Both the position numbers and the translations under genes were made by a program. A stretch of 64,000 bases of DNA from Paralithodes platypus (taxonomy: Eukaryota; Arthropoda; Malacostraca; Decapoda; Lithodidae), in assembly GCA_032716605.1 (NCBI GenBank), contig CM064480.1, positions 29,732,879 to 29,796,878 on the forward strand, written 5' to 3'. The notes under the pieces are model-generated. The model saw only the letters and a list, made by a program, of their open reading frames with translations. It was not told where the DNA came from and made no database searches. Of the stretch, positions 33,705 through 46,703 are shown one piece after another (position 1 is the stretch's first letter; each line of letters opens with the position of its first letter).

Positions 33705-34851
33705 AAACTAGCACCGGTGGAATCACTCATATATACGCTACGCTTATTAAAACTAGCAACGGTGGAATCACTCATATATACGCTACGCTTATTAAACTAG
33801 CACCGGTGGAATCACTCATATATACGCTACGCTTATTAAACTAGCACCGGTGGAATCACTCATATATACGCTACGCTTATTAAACTAGCACCGGTGGAAT
33901 CACTCATATATACGCTACGCTTATTAAACTAGCACCGGTAGAATCACTCATATATACGCTACGCTTATTAAACTAGCACCGGTGGAATCACTCATATATA
34001 CGCTACGCTTATTAACCCTTATTTAGCGGCGAGCAACATAAGTCGAGTTAAATAAAGCTGGACTATGTGGCGGCGCTCGACATAACTCGAGTGGCAATTT
34101 CAGCACGTAATGTGGCTGAGAGAGAGAGACAAGTGGTGGCAGGAGACTAGCGAGCGTATGACTGCTCCAGACCACCGCGGCGAACCTACTGACACAAATC
34201 TCAGCTCCCTCCTCCCTCTCTCACTCGCTACATACTCAATTATGTACTGAAAGTACCGAATTACCTGCTTTTTGCACTCGCGTTGCACGGTTATTGCAAG
34301 AAAACTATCCATCATACAAGGATCGTTATGGTGTCATTCGAAAGCTCTGTTTATGCCCTTTCAGGGATAGGTACTTGTTTTACGTTCTGGGTCTTATTTA
34401 GGCATGAAAATGATCACGTAAACAGCCCTATTTTGGCTAAAAACACCCCGCTGTGCGGTACACATAAATAAACCGCATAGGCCGCTCGTAAGGTGTTAAA
34501 CTAGCACCGGTGGAATCACTCATATATACGCTACACTTATTAAACTAGCACCGGTGGAATCACTCATATATACGCTACGCTTATTAAACTAGCACCGGTG
34601 GAATCACTCATATATACGCTACGCTTATTAAACTAGCACCGGTGGAATCACTCATATATACGCTACGCTTATTAAACTAGCACCGGTGGAATCACTCATA
34701 TATACGCTACGCTTATTAAACTAGCACCGGTGGAATCACTCATATATACGCTACGCTTATTAAACTAGCACCGGTGGAATCACTCATATATACGCTACGC
34801 TTATTAAACTAGCACCGGTGGAATCACTCATATATACGCTACGCTTATTAA
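33705..34851. repeat. 44-bp satellite, about 15 copies, split by a MITE
   Basis: Unit AAACTAGCACCGGTGGAATC plus ACTCATATATACGCTACGCT plus TATT. About seven units lie at 33705-34015 and eight at 34497-34851. Each unit junction contains TTAA. P1 inserted at one of these junctions, leaving TTAA on both sides. Units are almost identical (a few substitutions and one inserted A). Confidence 0.95.
34016..34495. mobile_element. TTAA-flanked MITE, family P1 (480 bp), inside a satellite
   Basis: TTAA at 34012-34015 and 34496-34499. Ends are CCCTTATTTAGCGGC and GCCGCTCGTAAGGTG. It is co-linear and nearly identical with 17228-17707. Confidence 0.92.
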
Positions 34852-35654
34852 TCGTCTGTGAAAGTATTGTGTGGGAAACACTGACTTGGAAAATGGTGCT
34901 AAGGAGACGAGTTTGAATATTTAATCAGCTAATCAATTTAGTTAAATAAAGTGTATATTGCTCATCACTGCAAGCAATTGTGCATATAGTCGTGGACATG
35001 AGTATTTTAACATCTAATAACAAATATACAGTAAACACTGACAAGTAATCCGTAATTGTTTGTGACTCAAGCAGGTTGTTATAATTATAGGCTACGTCAC
35101 TGTATCATAATTATTCCTTCAAATAGTGTTTAGATATTCCTGTCAACGACAGCATAATTATACTGTATGTCTAAAACGTAGTTTTTCCAACTGCAGTGCA
35201 TGTGGTATTAGGCAAATTATTTGTGTTTAGTTATCATTGAATTGGGTGCTAATACTGCAGAGGCATCATATTTTAGTCTCACTATTGAATTATCACCCTT
35301 TCAATCCATGCTGCACCTCATTATTTACTTATTTTAATTTATTCCTATATCTCCTTCAATATTATAATTATTTTGCCACCAATATTTCTTCTCTTTCCCT
35401 TGCACTTTCAACCAGTCTTGTCACTGACAAATGACAAATTTCAACTGCCTCACTCCCTCTACACTTTCCATTCCAGCTGCCTTCTCCAGTATGTTTGTGT
35501 CTACCTAATCCAAGAACACCTTTCTTAACCACGGAAACATACAGTAACTACATCCCTGCTTCAAACCACAATAATCCATTCTAATTCCCTTTCAAACCCA
35601 CACATACCCTTCAAGCTATAAACACTTTTTAGTTTCAAAAATATATATAAATAT
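34852..35654. other. AT-rich non-coding DNA
   Basis: No gene, repeat or element end recognised between the 44-bp satellite and the gypsy LTR. Confidence 0.5.
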
Positions 35655-38056
35655 TGATATGCGGCCTATTGAGAAATTACCAGCCCCGAGAGTGCATAAA
35701 ATAAACCACATCAAGATTGCCACCATTCGCCACTCAGAGATTCCACAACATAGTCACCATATAAATACCTTCTCCAAGCTCCGCCCCTCAGATTCTATGA
35801 CTACCCCCGGAGCAGTGATAGTAAACGTACCCCTGCGAGGGAAATTGAGGCAAACTCAAACACCACAAAATCATTAATCCGAGCTCGCTTCAAAACATGT
35901 GCAAGCCTTTAATTCAACCTCAGTTGCTCAACAACCCCCATACATACCCAGATATACCACCTATAGTGCAGGCACCGACCGAGATCAACAAATACCCCCT
36001 CAGCCCTAAGTTTTAAATAATAACCATCGAGAGTGAGAGGTGCCATCACACGTGTACACAGCTGCTGCATTTGCTAACTCAGTTAACCCTCCTAACTCTT
36101 GTTTCCTTGCAACCAGTCCGAAAACCTAACCTCAGCACCTGCAGAAATAACTGGTAAAGCGATTGTGATCGTTCAACCTCCTGCAATAAATCAGATAAAT
36201 TATTAGACGAATCCCCAACCAGAGTTGTGCCCTTCATAACCAGAGATACCCTCAACACGACATCTCTGTCAGAAGAGACACTACCTCAGCTAACCCAACC
36301 ATTGGCAAGCAATCAGCCTGCTGGCTTAAGACCTATTTTTGGATCTTACACAGACAGTCCTAAAGTTGGAAAGGACAAAACCAAGACTCAGTTGAGCAGG
36401 TTCTAGACATAGACTCAGACACCAGCTGGGGATTAGGGGATGTAACCTACAATGCTTGCTACCCAATTCTTAACTCAGTGCAACCCAAGACAATCTTGAA
36501 TAATTGTCAGGTAAGCAAGGTGAAAGAGTCTGGGTCAGTAACCCCCAGTGTTGTTGTAGAGAATCTGTGGCCCTTTTCTGGCATGGAAACTCTTGGGAAC
36601 ACTAAGTCTGTAGATAAGACCACCCCCGAATCCCTGAGCAGTCACTCCTCTGCCCCTGTCTTGTCTGTCCCTGACGAGAAGTGGCTAAAGTGTGTCGGCT
36701 TACCAGTCACTCAGGTGAGCTTGCCTTCAACCCCTGGAAATACGTTGATTGATCCAAAGGTTGTGGATAAGCCGCCACTTTTCCCCAGAGACTGTGTGGG
36801 AGAGGATCAGAAGCGAAACAGAGGACCCCGGAGGAAGCTCCCCATCGCCCAATGGGTGCTGCAGCTCTTCGGCCCGGATCCAAGATCGTGAAGAAGCCGG
36901 GACTGTGTGTGAATCAGTCCGAACGTTAGACGAGTTCTTCGGTTCCTCAAGAATGCCTTGCGCTGGGACTCTTTGGCTTCAGCCCAAGCTTGTGAAGAAG
37001 CCGGGACTGTGTGTGAATTAGTCCGGACTTTAGACGAATTCTTCGGGTAGATTAAGGGCCTGTACCTAGCCAGCTTGAGTGTGGGCATCTGAGACCTCAG
37101 CTCCTCGTCGACCTTCAGTGCCAGTGCTTCTCTCCCCCTCAGTGCTCTCCTATCCCCCGAATTACATGCTTATGTGCTTCTGTCGTAGTAACAGTGTTTT
37201 AGTGAGGCTTAGACCAAGATGTTCCAGGACTCTTGACCAGTGTTAAAGTAAGAAACTCGAAGTCGTGCTTTACGTCTTCCCTTTGTACTTGCTCCCAGTT
37301 ACGCCATTTGTTGGGGAACAATACACACCTGTCCTACACCGGCTTTGTATATAAATACTTCCTCAGGTCCGGGCTCCCGTGACCCCCTGAAGAGGAGAAT
37401 ATAGATATAACAGTGCCATTTTTATAATTACACACACTCTACACGTCATCCGAGAGCTCCTGCCGCATATCTGAGTTCATGCGCTACTATCACTCAGGTC
37501 TAGACATAATAGTGTATCTTGTCGCATAGTTGATGCTTACAATTCATGCTTTAGAGTCGAATTTATGTAGAATCTTTGTTGTCTTAGAGTTAATCTTTGC
37601 ACTTGCATTTTATGCTTATAGAGTTTATTCCATGTTAAACTCTTTAGTTACCTTTTGAGAGCTATCGCTTTTTTGTGCTTAAATCTTGTTAGCAGTTATC
37701 CGTTATTTTACTATCAACTTATGATTATTACTTTGGCGTACTTTTAGGACTATCTGCTTTTTTGGAGGCCTATTGCCACATTTATTTATTAACCTATGTC
37801 TTAGATACGAGGCTTGTGAGACGACTAAAATAATTATGCTATTCGATATATCTATGAACCTATCCACTTGTATAAATAAAACCATTGTAATCTTTCCTTG
37901 TGTTTTTGTTGATTGCCTGTTATTTGTTTGGTGTAAATAGAGTTAACGTCAGTCCTCGTCCAGTCGAGAATACCCTAAGTTGAAGATTACTGCACAATTC
38001 CCAAAGCGGGAAGTACGACCAGAATATACCTCGCTTCTTGAAAGTATGGCATAATA
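35655..38056 (+). repeat. Gypsy 5' LTR (about 2.4 kb)
   Basis: Matches 47206-49013 followed by 59423-60600. An internal tandem repeat of the GACTGTGTGTGAATCAGTCC/GTTAGACGAGTTCTTCGG block lies at about 36897-37050. A polyadenylation-type AATAAA lies near 37875. Open frames inside (e.g. 36478-36891) have no recognisable domain. Confidence 0.85.
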
Positions 38057-38057
38057 C

Positions 38058-38075
38058 TGGTGGCAGTGGTGTCTC
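38058..38075 (+). promoter_or_regulatory. Gypsy primer-binding site
   Basis: TGGTGGCAGTGGTGTC begins one base after the LTR and starts with TGG. The tRNA was not identified. Confidence 0.6.
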
Positions 38076-38153
38076 AACTCGGGGGGGACGGCCTTTCAAG
38101 ATTCTCTATACTGTACTTCTTTTACCAAACAGTAACAGCAATAAAAAGACACC

Positions 38154-39011
38154 ATGGCTGGAAAATCTTTGGAAATTATTTCTTTCAAGCCGGAAGAGCA
38201 TGATAAAACGACATATCTTGAGGTTGTCAAGCCTGTGCTTGATATTGTTTTTAAGGATGAAGATACTCCTAAGATTCACAACATAGTTATGAAGCTGGGG
38301 CGTCATATGTCCCTAGTTTCTGCATACATGCGTGATAACCCCAACCTGACCTGGGTTCAGTTCGAAATGTATACCAAAAGTGCCATATGCCTGTCGCTGG
38401 ATCTGTGCTCTCCAACCAAAAGTTCCGCGATCTGTAATTTGACGGAGATCTGGACACTACCATAAGCAAACTGAGCCAGTTTGTGGTCACCGCCTTCCCT
38501 GCAGCTACATCCGCCATCAGGAAGGACCATATCTTCAATGCTCTCCTCAGGATCCTGCCCTCTACCGTCCGTTACGGAACCTAGAGGTTACGACCTGGAT
38601 CTGCCTGTCATCAGTCGGGTCATAGCGGTTCGTCAACATAATGAGTTGGAAAAGATAGCGGTTATCAGCAGAGCTCCCACAAAACCTCAGGCCCCAACTC
38701 CACAACCTGCCTCCACTTCCGTTCGACCAACCGACAAGCCCGCAGAATGGGCCCGCGTTAAACCAGCGGAGTGGAAGCCTTGCAGCCCAAGATATCCTCT
38801 TACCAGCCTGAAGAAATCGTTCACCAATTTAATCTCCAGGCGGCCCCGAGTACCAGCTTTCTGGGGCCAGATTCCTTTGATTCGTCCCAGACGTTTAGCT
38901 GCCATCACTGGCGACGGAACTGCGGGAAAAGAGGATTGTACCGAGGAACCTGTCATCGAGGAGATAGCCGAGGCAGAGCAGCCAACCCCGCCTGAAGGAC
39001 CGGGTTTTTAA
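38154..39011 (+). pseudogene. Gypsy gag remnant
   Basis: The first ATG after the PBS opens MAGKSLEIISFKPEEHDKTT, followed by KLGRHMSLVSAYMRDNP. The frame is lost near 38460 and continues in others (SQFVVTAFPAATSAIRKDHI, ILPSTVRYGT). A degraded C-terminal part extends to about 39011. A zinc knuckle cannot be recognised with confidence. Gag assignment rests on position after the PBS and before the protease. Confidence 0.6.
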
Positions 39012-39088
39012 GCCGCCCCCATTACGTCCGGCTGGCAGGGGTTCTTGATGGGAAACCCCCCATTTATACACATCTCACCATAGAGGGT

Positions 39089-40024
39089 ATGAAATCCCAT
39101 TTACTGATAGATACGGGTGCTTCAAAATCTTGTTTATTTTCTGCCTATCACAAAAAACATGCCAACAGATTCGGGCCCATCCAGTCTTCGCCTGTTATAC
39201 ATACATACATACATACAATTTTAAAACTGAGTGCTCCACACATACGTGCAGTTTCAATCTCTTGTCCTAATCGATACAGAAGACACCATCATTCCCAATA
39301 AAGGAGAGAGTGCCCCACTTTACGTTGCCACTACGGTACCCGGGCACAGTCGCCGTCCCCTATTTATGCTCTCCCCATCCACAGAGACTCAATATTATGG
39401 TTATTTAGGATTCGACCTGTTAACAGCCCTCCGAACCACTATTGACTGCACCAGACGGATATTAACCTTCGACCTCAAGCCTCCCGACAGACCTTCAAGC
39501 CCTCCAGTAGCGGCATTGACTACTGTACAGCTTATCCGCACAATCAAGACTTCCCAAGCCGTGGTAAAAAAAAAAACATCACCTTATAGCCGCATCATGA
39601 ACAATGGGTCCCCATACACCCTACTCAAGCGGGATATATGATCCTAACACCACAACTCCCAAGTCCTTTTTACAGGGATTGTCTTACCGCACCAGCTCTT
39701 CTATCCAATAACAACAACTATGTGCGGATAGCAAATATATCTAACCGGCCTCTGACTTTACCACAAGGCCTCATAGGAGAACTGGAACCGTATGATGAAA
39801 CGGACCCACCTCAAATCAACGAGCAGCCTCAACGCCCTCCAACGCTACCAGCATTACCACCTCACCTGATGCCACAACAACGAGGGGACCTACACCAACT
39901 ACTGACATCATACCAGGACCTATTTGCTACCTCTGCCCGAGACGTGGGCCATACTCATGTGTTAGAACACTCTATTCACACCAATATGCCAACCCATCCG
40001 ACGCAAAAATCCTATGCAACGTAA
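39089..40024 (+). pseudogene. Gypsy protease and linker remnant
   Basis: SHLLIDTGASKSCLF carries the retroviral-type aspartic protease active site DTGAS. Frames break at a TACA repeat (39200-39217) and at an A-run near 39566. 39638-40024 then gives the linker before RT (RIANISNRPLTLPQGLIGEL, and LLTSYQDLFATSARDVGHTH, the usual lead-in to gypsy RT). Confidence 0.8.
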
Positions 40025-40138
40025 GGAAGAAGACACCTAAGTAAAAGACATGCTGGATGTAGGTATCTTTCCCATCTACTACCCCTTGATCATCTCCCGT
40101 CGTCCTGATTAGAAAAACAAAATGATATCACAAGAATC

Positions 40139-42297
40139 TTCATATACTACAGACAGCTCAATGATGTCACCATCAAGGACGCCACACCACTACCAAGAAT
40201 CGACGACTCCTTAGATTCCTTATTAGGAGCCAAGTGGTTTTCTACTATAGACCTTCAGTCGGGGTATTGGCAAGTCCCTGTTGTCCCTGACCACAAAGAA
40301 AAGACAACATTCTCAACCGGCCAGGGTCGGCTCTATGAATTTACCTTCCTTCCTTTATGGGTTATCCAATGGACCTGCCACGTTTTCCCGACTCATGAAA
40401 TCAGTTCTTCAAGGCCTCACATGGGAGACATGTCTCGCGTATCTCGATAACATCATGGTATTTGGGAAAACCTGGGCTGAGCATTTACAACGCCTCGCCC
40501 AAGTCTTCCAACGTATACGGGACGTGGGACTAAAACTTAAGTCCACAAAATGCACCATGGCCAAGCAAGAAGTCCATTTTCTGGGGCACATAGTCTCTGA
40601 GGCAGGGATTTTACCAGACCCTACCAAGTTGGAAGCCATCAGTAACATCAATCCATTGAGAAATGTAAAGGGAGTCCGTGCTTTCATCGGGCTTGCTTCC
40701 TACTACTGAAGATTTGTTAAGAATTTCGCCACTATTGCGAAACTTTTGCATGACCTGACCCGGAAAGAGGCCCGTTCGTATGGACCCCCAAGAGACGTCA
40801 GGCTCTCCGCACCCTCAAGGTCTTACTAACTTCAGCCCCTATGGTTTCCTTCCCAGACTACCAGCTGCCATTCCGCCTGTATATTGATGAATCCGCCTGT
40901 ATATTGATCTGTGTTAGCCCGGACCCGGGACAGCAAGGAACACATATTTGCTTGTGCCAGCAGGACCCTCAACCCCGCCGTGATCAATTATCCTGTGACT
41001 AATAGAGAATGTTTAGGGATTATATGGGCTTTACAATATTTCAAAGCTTATCTCGCGGGCGTCAAAGTCACCATCATAACAGACCACCAGGCCCTACAAT
41101 GGCTCCACAAATCTTACACCAAGAACGCCCTCAATGTCAGATGGAGGGACTCCTTAGAAGAATAAGACTTTGAGATTGCCTACAGGCCAGGGAAACTCCA
41201 TATCAATGCTGACGCCCTCATCAGACTTCCATTAACCTTGCCCGCAAAACCAGAGCATTTACGAGACATTCAGCACAATCTCCGAGATGACGACCCCCAA
41301 CAAGACATCTCTGGCCAGAGACCGTCCTTCCTGGATTCCCCGGGCCGTTTCTAACAACTTAAACCCGGAAAGGTGACACCCTCTACACCTCCGAGGGAAA
41401 AATTGTCCTCTGCCCAATGATTGCCCAAACCATTATGTATTCTCTCCATTCACATATGGCATTCCCTTGGGCTAAAAGAAGCTATTGGCAACCTTCCAGG
41501 ACGTCTACTGGGCATCAAAACCACATCTTGCGGCCAAGTCCATCACTGAAGCCTGTTGTGCATGTGCACTAGGAAAAGACCACGCCAGAACCCCAGGACC
41601 ATCCAGCAAACTAGTAGCCTCAAAGCTGTGGCAGCTACTAGCTGTGGACATCATGGGAGCTATGGAACGGAAACAAGGCTACCGGTACATTTTCACTTTT
41701 GTAGACACATACTCTAAGTACGTGATTGCCTGTCCTGCAAAACAGCACTCAGCAATGGCCGTAGCAGAAACCCTCCTACAACATGTCTTCCCCTACTTTG
41801 GACTACCCCAGGCCTTTCATTCGAACAACGCCTCAGAATTCACTAGTCAGATATGGACGCAACTATCCCAAATATTTGGATACAAGATTTCACACTCCTC
41901 CCCTTACTGGACTCAAGGCAACTCGATTTGCGAGCGAAGTAAGCGCACCATAGCTAACCAAATCAGTACATGCCTTCAACAGATGAACACCTCAGATTGG
42001 CCTAGCCAGGTGAAAATTGTGCAATGGGGAATCAACACCTGCCCACGAGAAGATGGAGTCTCCTCACACGAAAGATTCTTCGGGGAGCCCCCACTCTTAC
42101 TGCCTTTAAGACACCTGTCCACCCCATCCGAACCCTCACCTGCCCATAACTCAGCCCTCGTGCATCTCCGAAACCATGTCCGCCAGCTCCAGTACCTGCA
42201 AGACCTACACCCTGACGAAACTCTGAGGACCAGCCCTCACCAAGTTGGAGATTTAGTTATTGTTATACCGAAGGAAAGGCAAGCCGCCCACAACAAT
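40139..42297 (+). pseudogene. Gypsy reverse transcriptase, RNase H and integrase
   Basis: RT starts near 40139 (YYRQLNDVTIKDATPLPRID, then STIDLQSGYWQ with the first catalytic Asp). After a frameshift it continues GLSNGPATFSRLM, then LAYLDNIMVF (YxDD altered to YLDN) and VHFLGHIVSEAG. RNase H (40911-41165) has SRTLNPAVINYPVTNRECLG and TDHQALQWL. Integrase (41485-42297) has LAVDIMGAMERKQGYRYIFT, then FHSNNASEF, where the second catalytic Asp is Asn, then NSICERSKRT with the catalytic Glu. Stops also occur near 40710, 41166 and 41356. It is catalytically dead by several independent changes. Confidence 0.9.
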
Positions 42298-45030
42298 TTA
42301 TTATTATTATTATTATATGAGATGCCGAAGTCTCCAACCAGGGTGCAGAAACACCAACAAGATCAATCCACACAAAACACCCAGAGCAGAGGCACTGGAG
42401 AGAGACTACGGCAACTTAGGAAAAAATAAAAACATATACTGTATACTGTACTGTACATATACACATATTAAACACAGATAAAATATTATGCAGTGGAGGA
42501 TATAAATATAAATATAATACAATAAAATAGAATAAAATAAGTTTAAAAATTAGAATTAATGCTGCAAAAAAGCATTAACTCTAGACTTAAAAAATGGAGA
42601 TATTAGCTGAATTGACTAGCTCATTTGGCAACTTATTCCACAAGTCAACCATGGCCGGCACAAAACACCGTGAAAACTGTGTAGTAGAAAAATTAACACG
42701 GCTCATGGCAAGATCATTAAGATTGCTTGTGAATCTAGTTGCACGAGCCCGGACATAGGGCCCAGGCAGAACCCCATGTAAGGGATGCTGAGGGTTGTTA
42801 AAAACTTTAAATAAAAGACTAAGGGCACCAACTTTACGTCGATGACACAGATCAAGAGACAAATGAGGTAGAATAAAACTGATGGAATTTAGCGACCTGT
42901 CAAGCAACTTGAGATGGCAGTCAGCTGCTGACAACCAGACAGGTGAGCAGTACTCGAAATGTGGCAAAATAAAAGCATAACAAGACTTGATAACTGTGGC
43001 GTCACAAGCAAATGTTTTATAAACCTTGCGAAACAGACCAATTTTTTGGGAAATGGAAGAGGAAAAAGAACGAATATGCTTTTCAAAAGTAAGTTTGGGA
43101 TCAAGAGTAACTCCTAACAAACGCAGAGTATCCATATTCTCAATTTGCTCGCCAGAAACTTGTAGATAAGGATGGGGAGGATCCAAGGTACGAGATCTGC
43201 TGATGATAATGGAGTGTGTTTTACTAGCATTAAGTTTCATGCCCCAAAGTTCACACCATGATGTAATTTTGGCTAAATCCCTATTCAGAGCAGTAGCAAT
43301 TACGTGTCGATCTATTGGTGATGGAATTGACGCATATAAAGTTGTATCATCAGCATAGGAGATTAGTTTATTTTCAAGCTCAGAACACAGGTCAGCAGTA
43401 AAAATAATAAAAAGCAAAGGCCCAAGGACACTGCCTTGTGGAACACCAGAAACAACAGTAACAGAAGGGGAATGACACCCATCAATGACCACAATGACCA
43501 CATCTTTTCGTCAAAAAATCTTCAAAGATCCTTAAAAAATTGCCACCAATACCAATGAGCTGTAACTTAAACAGAAGTGCTTTATGGTTGACTAAATCAA
43601 AAGCAGAACTAAAGTCAATAGCCACGACACGAGACTCATGTCCCTGGTCCAATGAAGATTGCAAGTCATGGGTGCGTGTCAGAAGCGCATCACATGTACC
43701 CAGTCCCTTACGAAAACCAAACTGTGAGTTTGGTATCAAATTATGACTATTACAATAAGAGGAAAGGCGTCTGGACAAAAGCCTCTCATAGAGCTTGGAT
43801 AGGATAGGTGTAATGGAGATAGGGCGATAGTCATTAGGAGATGATGAGGCAGTATTTCCCTTTGGAATAGGAGTGATAATAGCCTTACGCCAGCAAAGAG
43901 GAAAACTACCTGATTTCAAAAGCAACCTAAACACCACAGCCAATTTAGGTGCCAAGACCACTGCAACCTTTTTAAAAAAGAGAGGGAAAAACCCATCCGG
44001 GTCTGTGCCACCATAGGTATCAAGATCCAGCAAGTACCTTTTCAGTTCAGCTGATTTGAATGCCATAGAATTGAGGTTGGTCTAGGGAAACATGTCAATG
44101 GCAAAGACAATTCCTGATTACTCTGCTTATTAATAAAAATATTAGATAGAATATTGGCCTTCGATAATGGATCAAAAGAGATGGAGCCATCAGAATCACA
44201 AAGAGGAGGCATGGAGGAATCTATTCCAAATAAAGAGGATTTCAAAGTGGACCACCATTTATGAGGCTGTGTAGCTCCTGCCAGAACATCCTGAAGATGG
44301 GAGTTATAATCCCTCTCAGCACCATCATAAACTCTCCGCGCAGCTGCCCTTTTAAAAACATAATTTTCCCAATGCAAGGGGGTTTGATTACGCCTCCATA
44401 GACGATAATTATGCAGCCTGTTTGTCATCAAATGCACGCTTGCAGTCATCATTAAACCATGCTTTATTCCTGATACGCGACTTAATTGTTTTTGATGGAA
44501 CTCTTTTGCGAAGGATACCAAGAAGGGAATTGTTGAGAGCTGAAACCGGGTCATGAGATCTTAGTATGTGATTCCACTCAATATTACAAACATCATTACA
44601 AACGTTGTCCCAGTTAACCCGGGATTTAAGACTTTACGTGAGAGAGTAATATCAGGAACAGAAAAATCAAGATTAATTTTACACATGATGGCATTGTGGT
44701 CGGAAGTGCCAACAGGTACAAGAACGGAGGTTTCTACAACGCCAGGAATATCTGTTAGTACTAGATCAAGACAATTTCCAGACATATGAGTAGGTCCTTG
44801 GATTAGCTGTTCACAACCAGATAAGTTTGCAAAATCCAATGCAGCATGACCATTTCTATTAGTTGGAGAGACCGAGTTCAACCACTCTTGATGATGCGCA
44901 TTGACATCACCAACAAAAATGAAAGATGAAATCAGCCCAAAGTCTCGGTGTGGTAGGAAAATTAAGGAGTATTTAATATCTCCTGGTCCCTCTGTCAGCA
45001 TCACTGCAGAAGCCATTCGTTGTTGGACGC
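42298..45030 (-). mobile_element. Jockey-group LINE with (TAA)n tail, 5'-truncated
   Basis: Minus strand. The 3' end is the (TAA)n tract seen as TTATTATTATTATTA at 42298-42316, after a 3' untranslated region of about 270 bp. The 5' end fades at about 45030 within the endonuclease domain. Confidence 0.8.
42587..45016 (-). pseudogene. LINE endonuclease and reverse transcriptase
   Basis: Endonuclease (45016-44561): FIFVGDVNAHHQEWL (GDxN) and VGTSDHNAIMC (SDH). A frame change leads to the linker (44554-44042: ENYVFKRAAARRVYDGAERD, WWSTLKSSLFG). RT continues 44066-43482 with AIITPIPKG, NDYRPISITPILSKLYERLL, FGFRKGLGTCDALL and VVAIDFSSAFDLVNH (catalytic Asp). A further shift near 43490 (a CACAATGACCA duplication) leads to 43501-42587 with SGVPQGSVLGPLLF and LISYADDTTLYAS (YADD intact), ending in the usual LWNKLPNELV tail. 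Only a few small lesions separate it from a full ORF2. Confidence 0.93.
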
Positions 45031-45605
45031 AAAGATTATTTAATTATCTATGTCAGCCTCACTGCAGAAGTTATCCGTGGTCTGTCCATCATGCCCCCTA
45101 TTAATGTAATTTCCATTCAATCAGTTGTTATTTAAAGTCAAGCCCTTAGTACGCTATCAGTAATTAATATCGTTATCCTGAGTAGATTGTTACATGTTGG
45201 AACGACCCCTCAGTCGCCTGACCGCTGCCTACTCATAGATAGCTAACTCTGCCTTGTCTAATTCTGTGTACGTCATGTATATGTTACTTGTCCTATGTCC
45301 TTGTTCATGTACAGGTAGAGAGAATAAAGTTGATACCTGATTGCTTGCCAATTGAACTCTGTTAATTCGGGTAACCTCTTAAAGACCGACCCAGTGTATA
45401 TAAAATACCCCATTCTATTTTATGCATTGTTGGGACTATTATGTCCTATAATTCTATTCCTATTATATATATTAAATGTGTGAAACCTGATTCGACTACT
45501 CACTCCGATACTTCTCCCTTAGCAAGTAAAGACCCACATCATACAGTACAGTTTATGCAGCCCTAACTCCTCCACATATATAACAAGAGCTGGTATCTTA
45601 GTTAA

Positions 45606-46703
45606 TATAGCTCAACTACCCGCTCCCAGCAAGTTAAGACCAAGATACAAAGGCCCTTTTGAAATCTTGCAAGTTCATAACTATTACCAGGTCACGGTGA
45701 ATTATCATGGCGAATCACGCACGTACAGAAACAGGTATGTACGTCGCTTCCAGCTTCTTGACAAGAACATCGCTGTCTTGGCTAAACCTATCGATAATGG
45801 TGTATGCCCCACTACTAATCTTGATCCACCCTTCCAACCCAGACAGAAACCAACCCATCCTTCTCCTTTTCCTCCTCCGCCTTATTTACCACCTACGCCT
45901 CTTCCCCCTCCACGACACCCTAAGCCTAAACCTCCGCTGCCTACCCCACCCAACCTATTAACCCTCCAACCCCTCTCGTATCCCAGCATCCTCCTTCCGT
46001 CCCTCCAGGATTCCACCCACTTCCTCATCACACTCCACCTTTCTTACCAACCCCTCTCTTAGCTAAGACTTCCAACCCACCTGTCACCCATACCACCCAC
46101 CCTTCTCTCTCTCTTCCTTTTCCTCAGCCGCTGCCGAGATGCCTTACCCTGATACCGTCACTACACCTCATCGCCCCCCAACTCCCGCATTTTCTTTCCA
46201 CCCCCTCTCACTTCCCTCCACGACCACTCCATCCAAATCAGTAACCAGCCAACCTGTCCTTGCCCATCCCTCTCCTTCCCTTAATCACGCATATTCCTCT
46301 CCTATAACTCCCCCCCACCCCCTCCCCCCCGCACCTCTCATTCCTTGCCCACCTGCCTTTGTACCTTCCATTACTGGATCAACGTCTACTACCCCCTCCC
46401 ACACCCCCCCCTGTCCCTCCTTGTTCCTTCACACCTACCATACATGATCCTCCGACCCATCCAACCTCCGTGTTTTCTCCTACTTCTTCCCTCCCACTTA
46501 CCACCCTTACCATTCCTCCTATTCCCTTGCAATCGACCTTAAAACCTAGCCACACCTTCCCTACCTCATCTAAACCCCCAACTCCTCTCACAAAACCCTG
46601 TTTCGCCCGTCACCACCTCTAACACCCTCTCCACTACCTCCTAAACAGCCTGTGCGTTCCCGTTACGGTCACCTTGTCCGACGCCCAAACAAATGGGAGC
46701 CCT
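45606..46703 (+). pseudogene. Gypsy integrase C-terminus and Pro-rich tail
   Basis: Resumes after insertion Y: LRPRYKGPFEILQVHNYYQV is the SH3-like integrase C-terminal fold, then YRNRYVRRFQLLDK. A long Pro/Ser/Thr-rich region (about 45830-46620) follows, and a basic end RSRYGHLVRRPNKWEP with a stop at about 46703. The Pro-rich part is compositionally unlike the rest; it is either a degenerate extension or an expanded linker. Confidence 0.8.

Larger units (their letters stand above)
42261..45599 (+). mobile_element. Insertion Y in gypsy pol, X-like ends
   Basis: Gypsy integrase coding is continuous across it: GDLV before and NIAQLPAPSKLRPRYKGPFE after. It begins TGTTATACCGAAGG and ends GCTGGTATCTT. 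The flanks are AGTTAT (42255-42260) and AGTTAA (45600-45605), i.e. a 6-bp duplication with one mismatch. End sequences resemble those of X (TGTTATGCCC...GGGTATTTT). It carries a LINE (about 42298-45030) and 570 bp of AT-rich sequence with AATAAA and no ORF. Confidence 0.6.

Noticed and set aside
36478..36891. Independent host gene of 137 codons
   Set aside because: The whole segment is duplicated in the second gypsy LTR with indels that break the frame.
45195..45584. Solo LTR (TGTTGGAACG...ATATAACA)
   Set aside because: TG/CA ends can be drawn and AATAAA is present, but no 4-6 bp duplication or second copy was seen; it is kept as interior of insertion Y.
45830..46622. Possible Pro-rich host protein
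   Set aside because: It lies between gypsy integrase C-terminus and the element's basic terminus RSRYGHLVRRPNKWEP in a consistent order, so it belongs to the decayed gypsy ORF.
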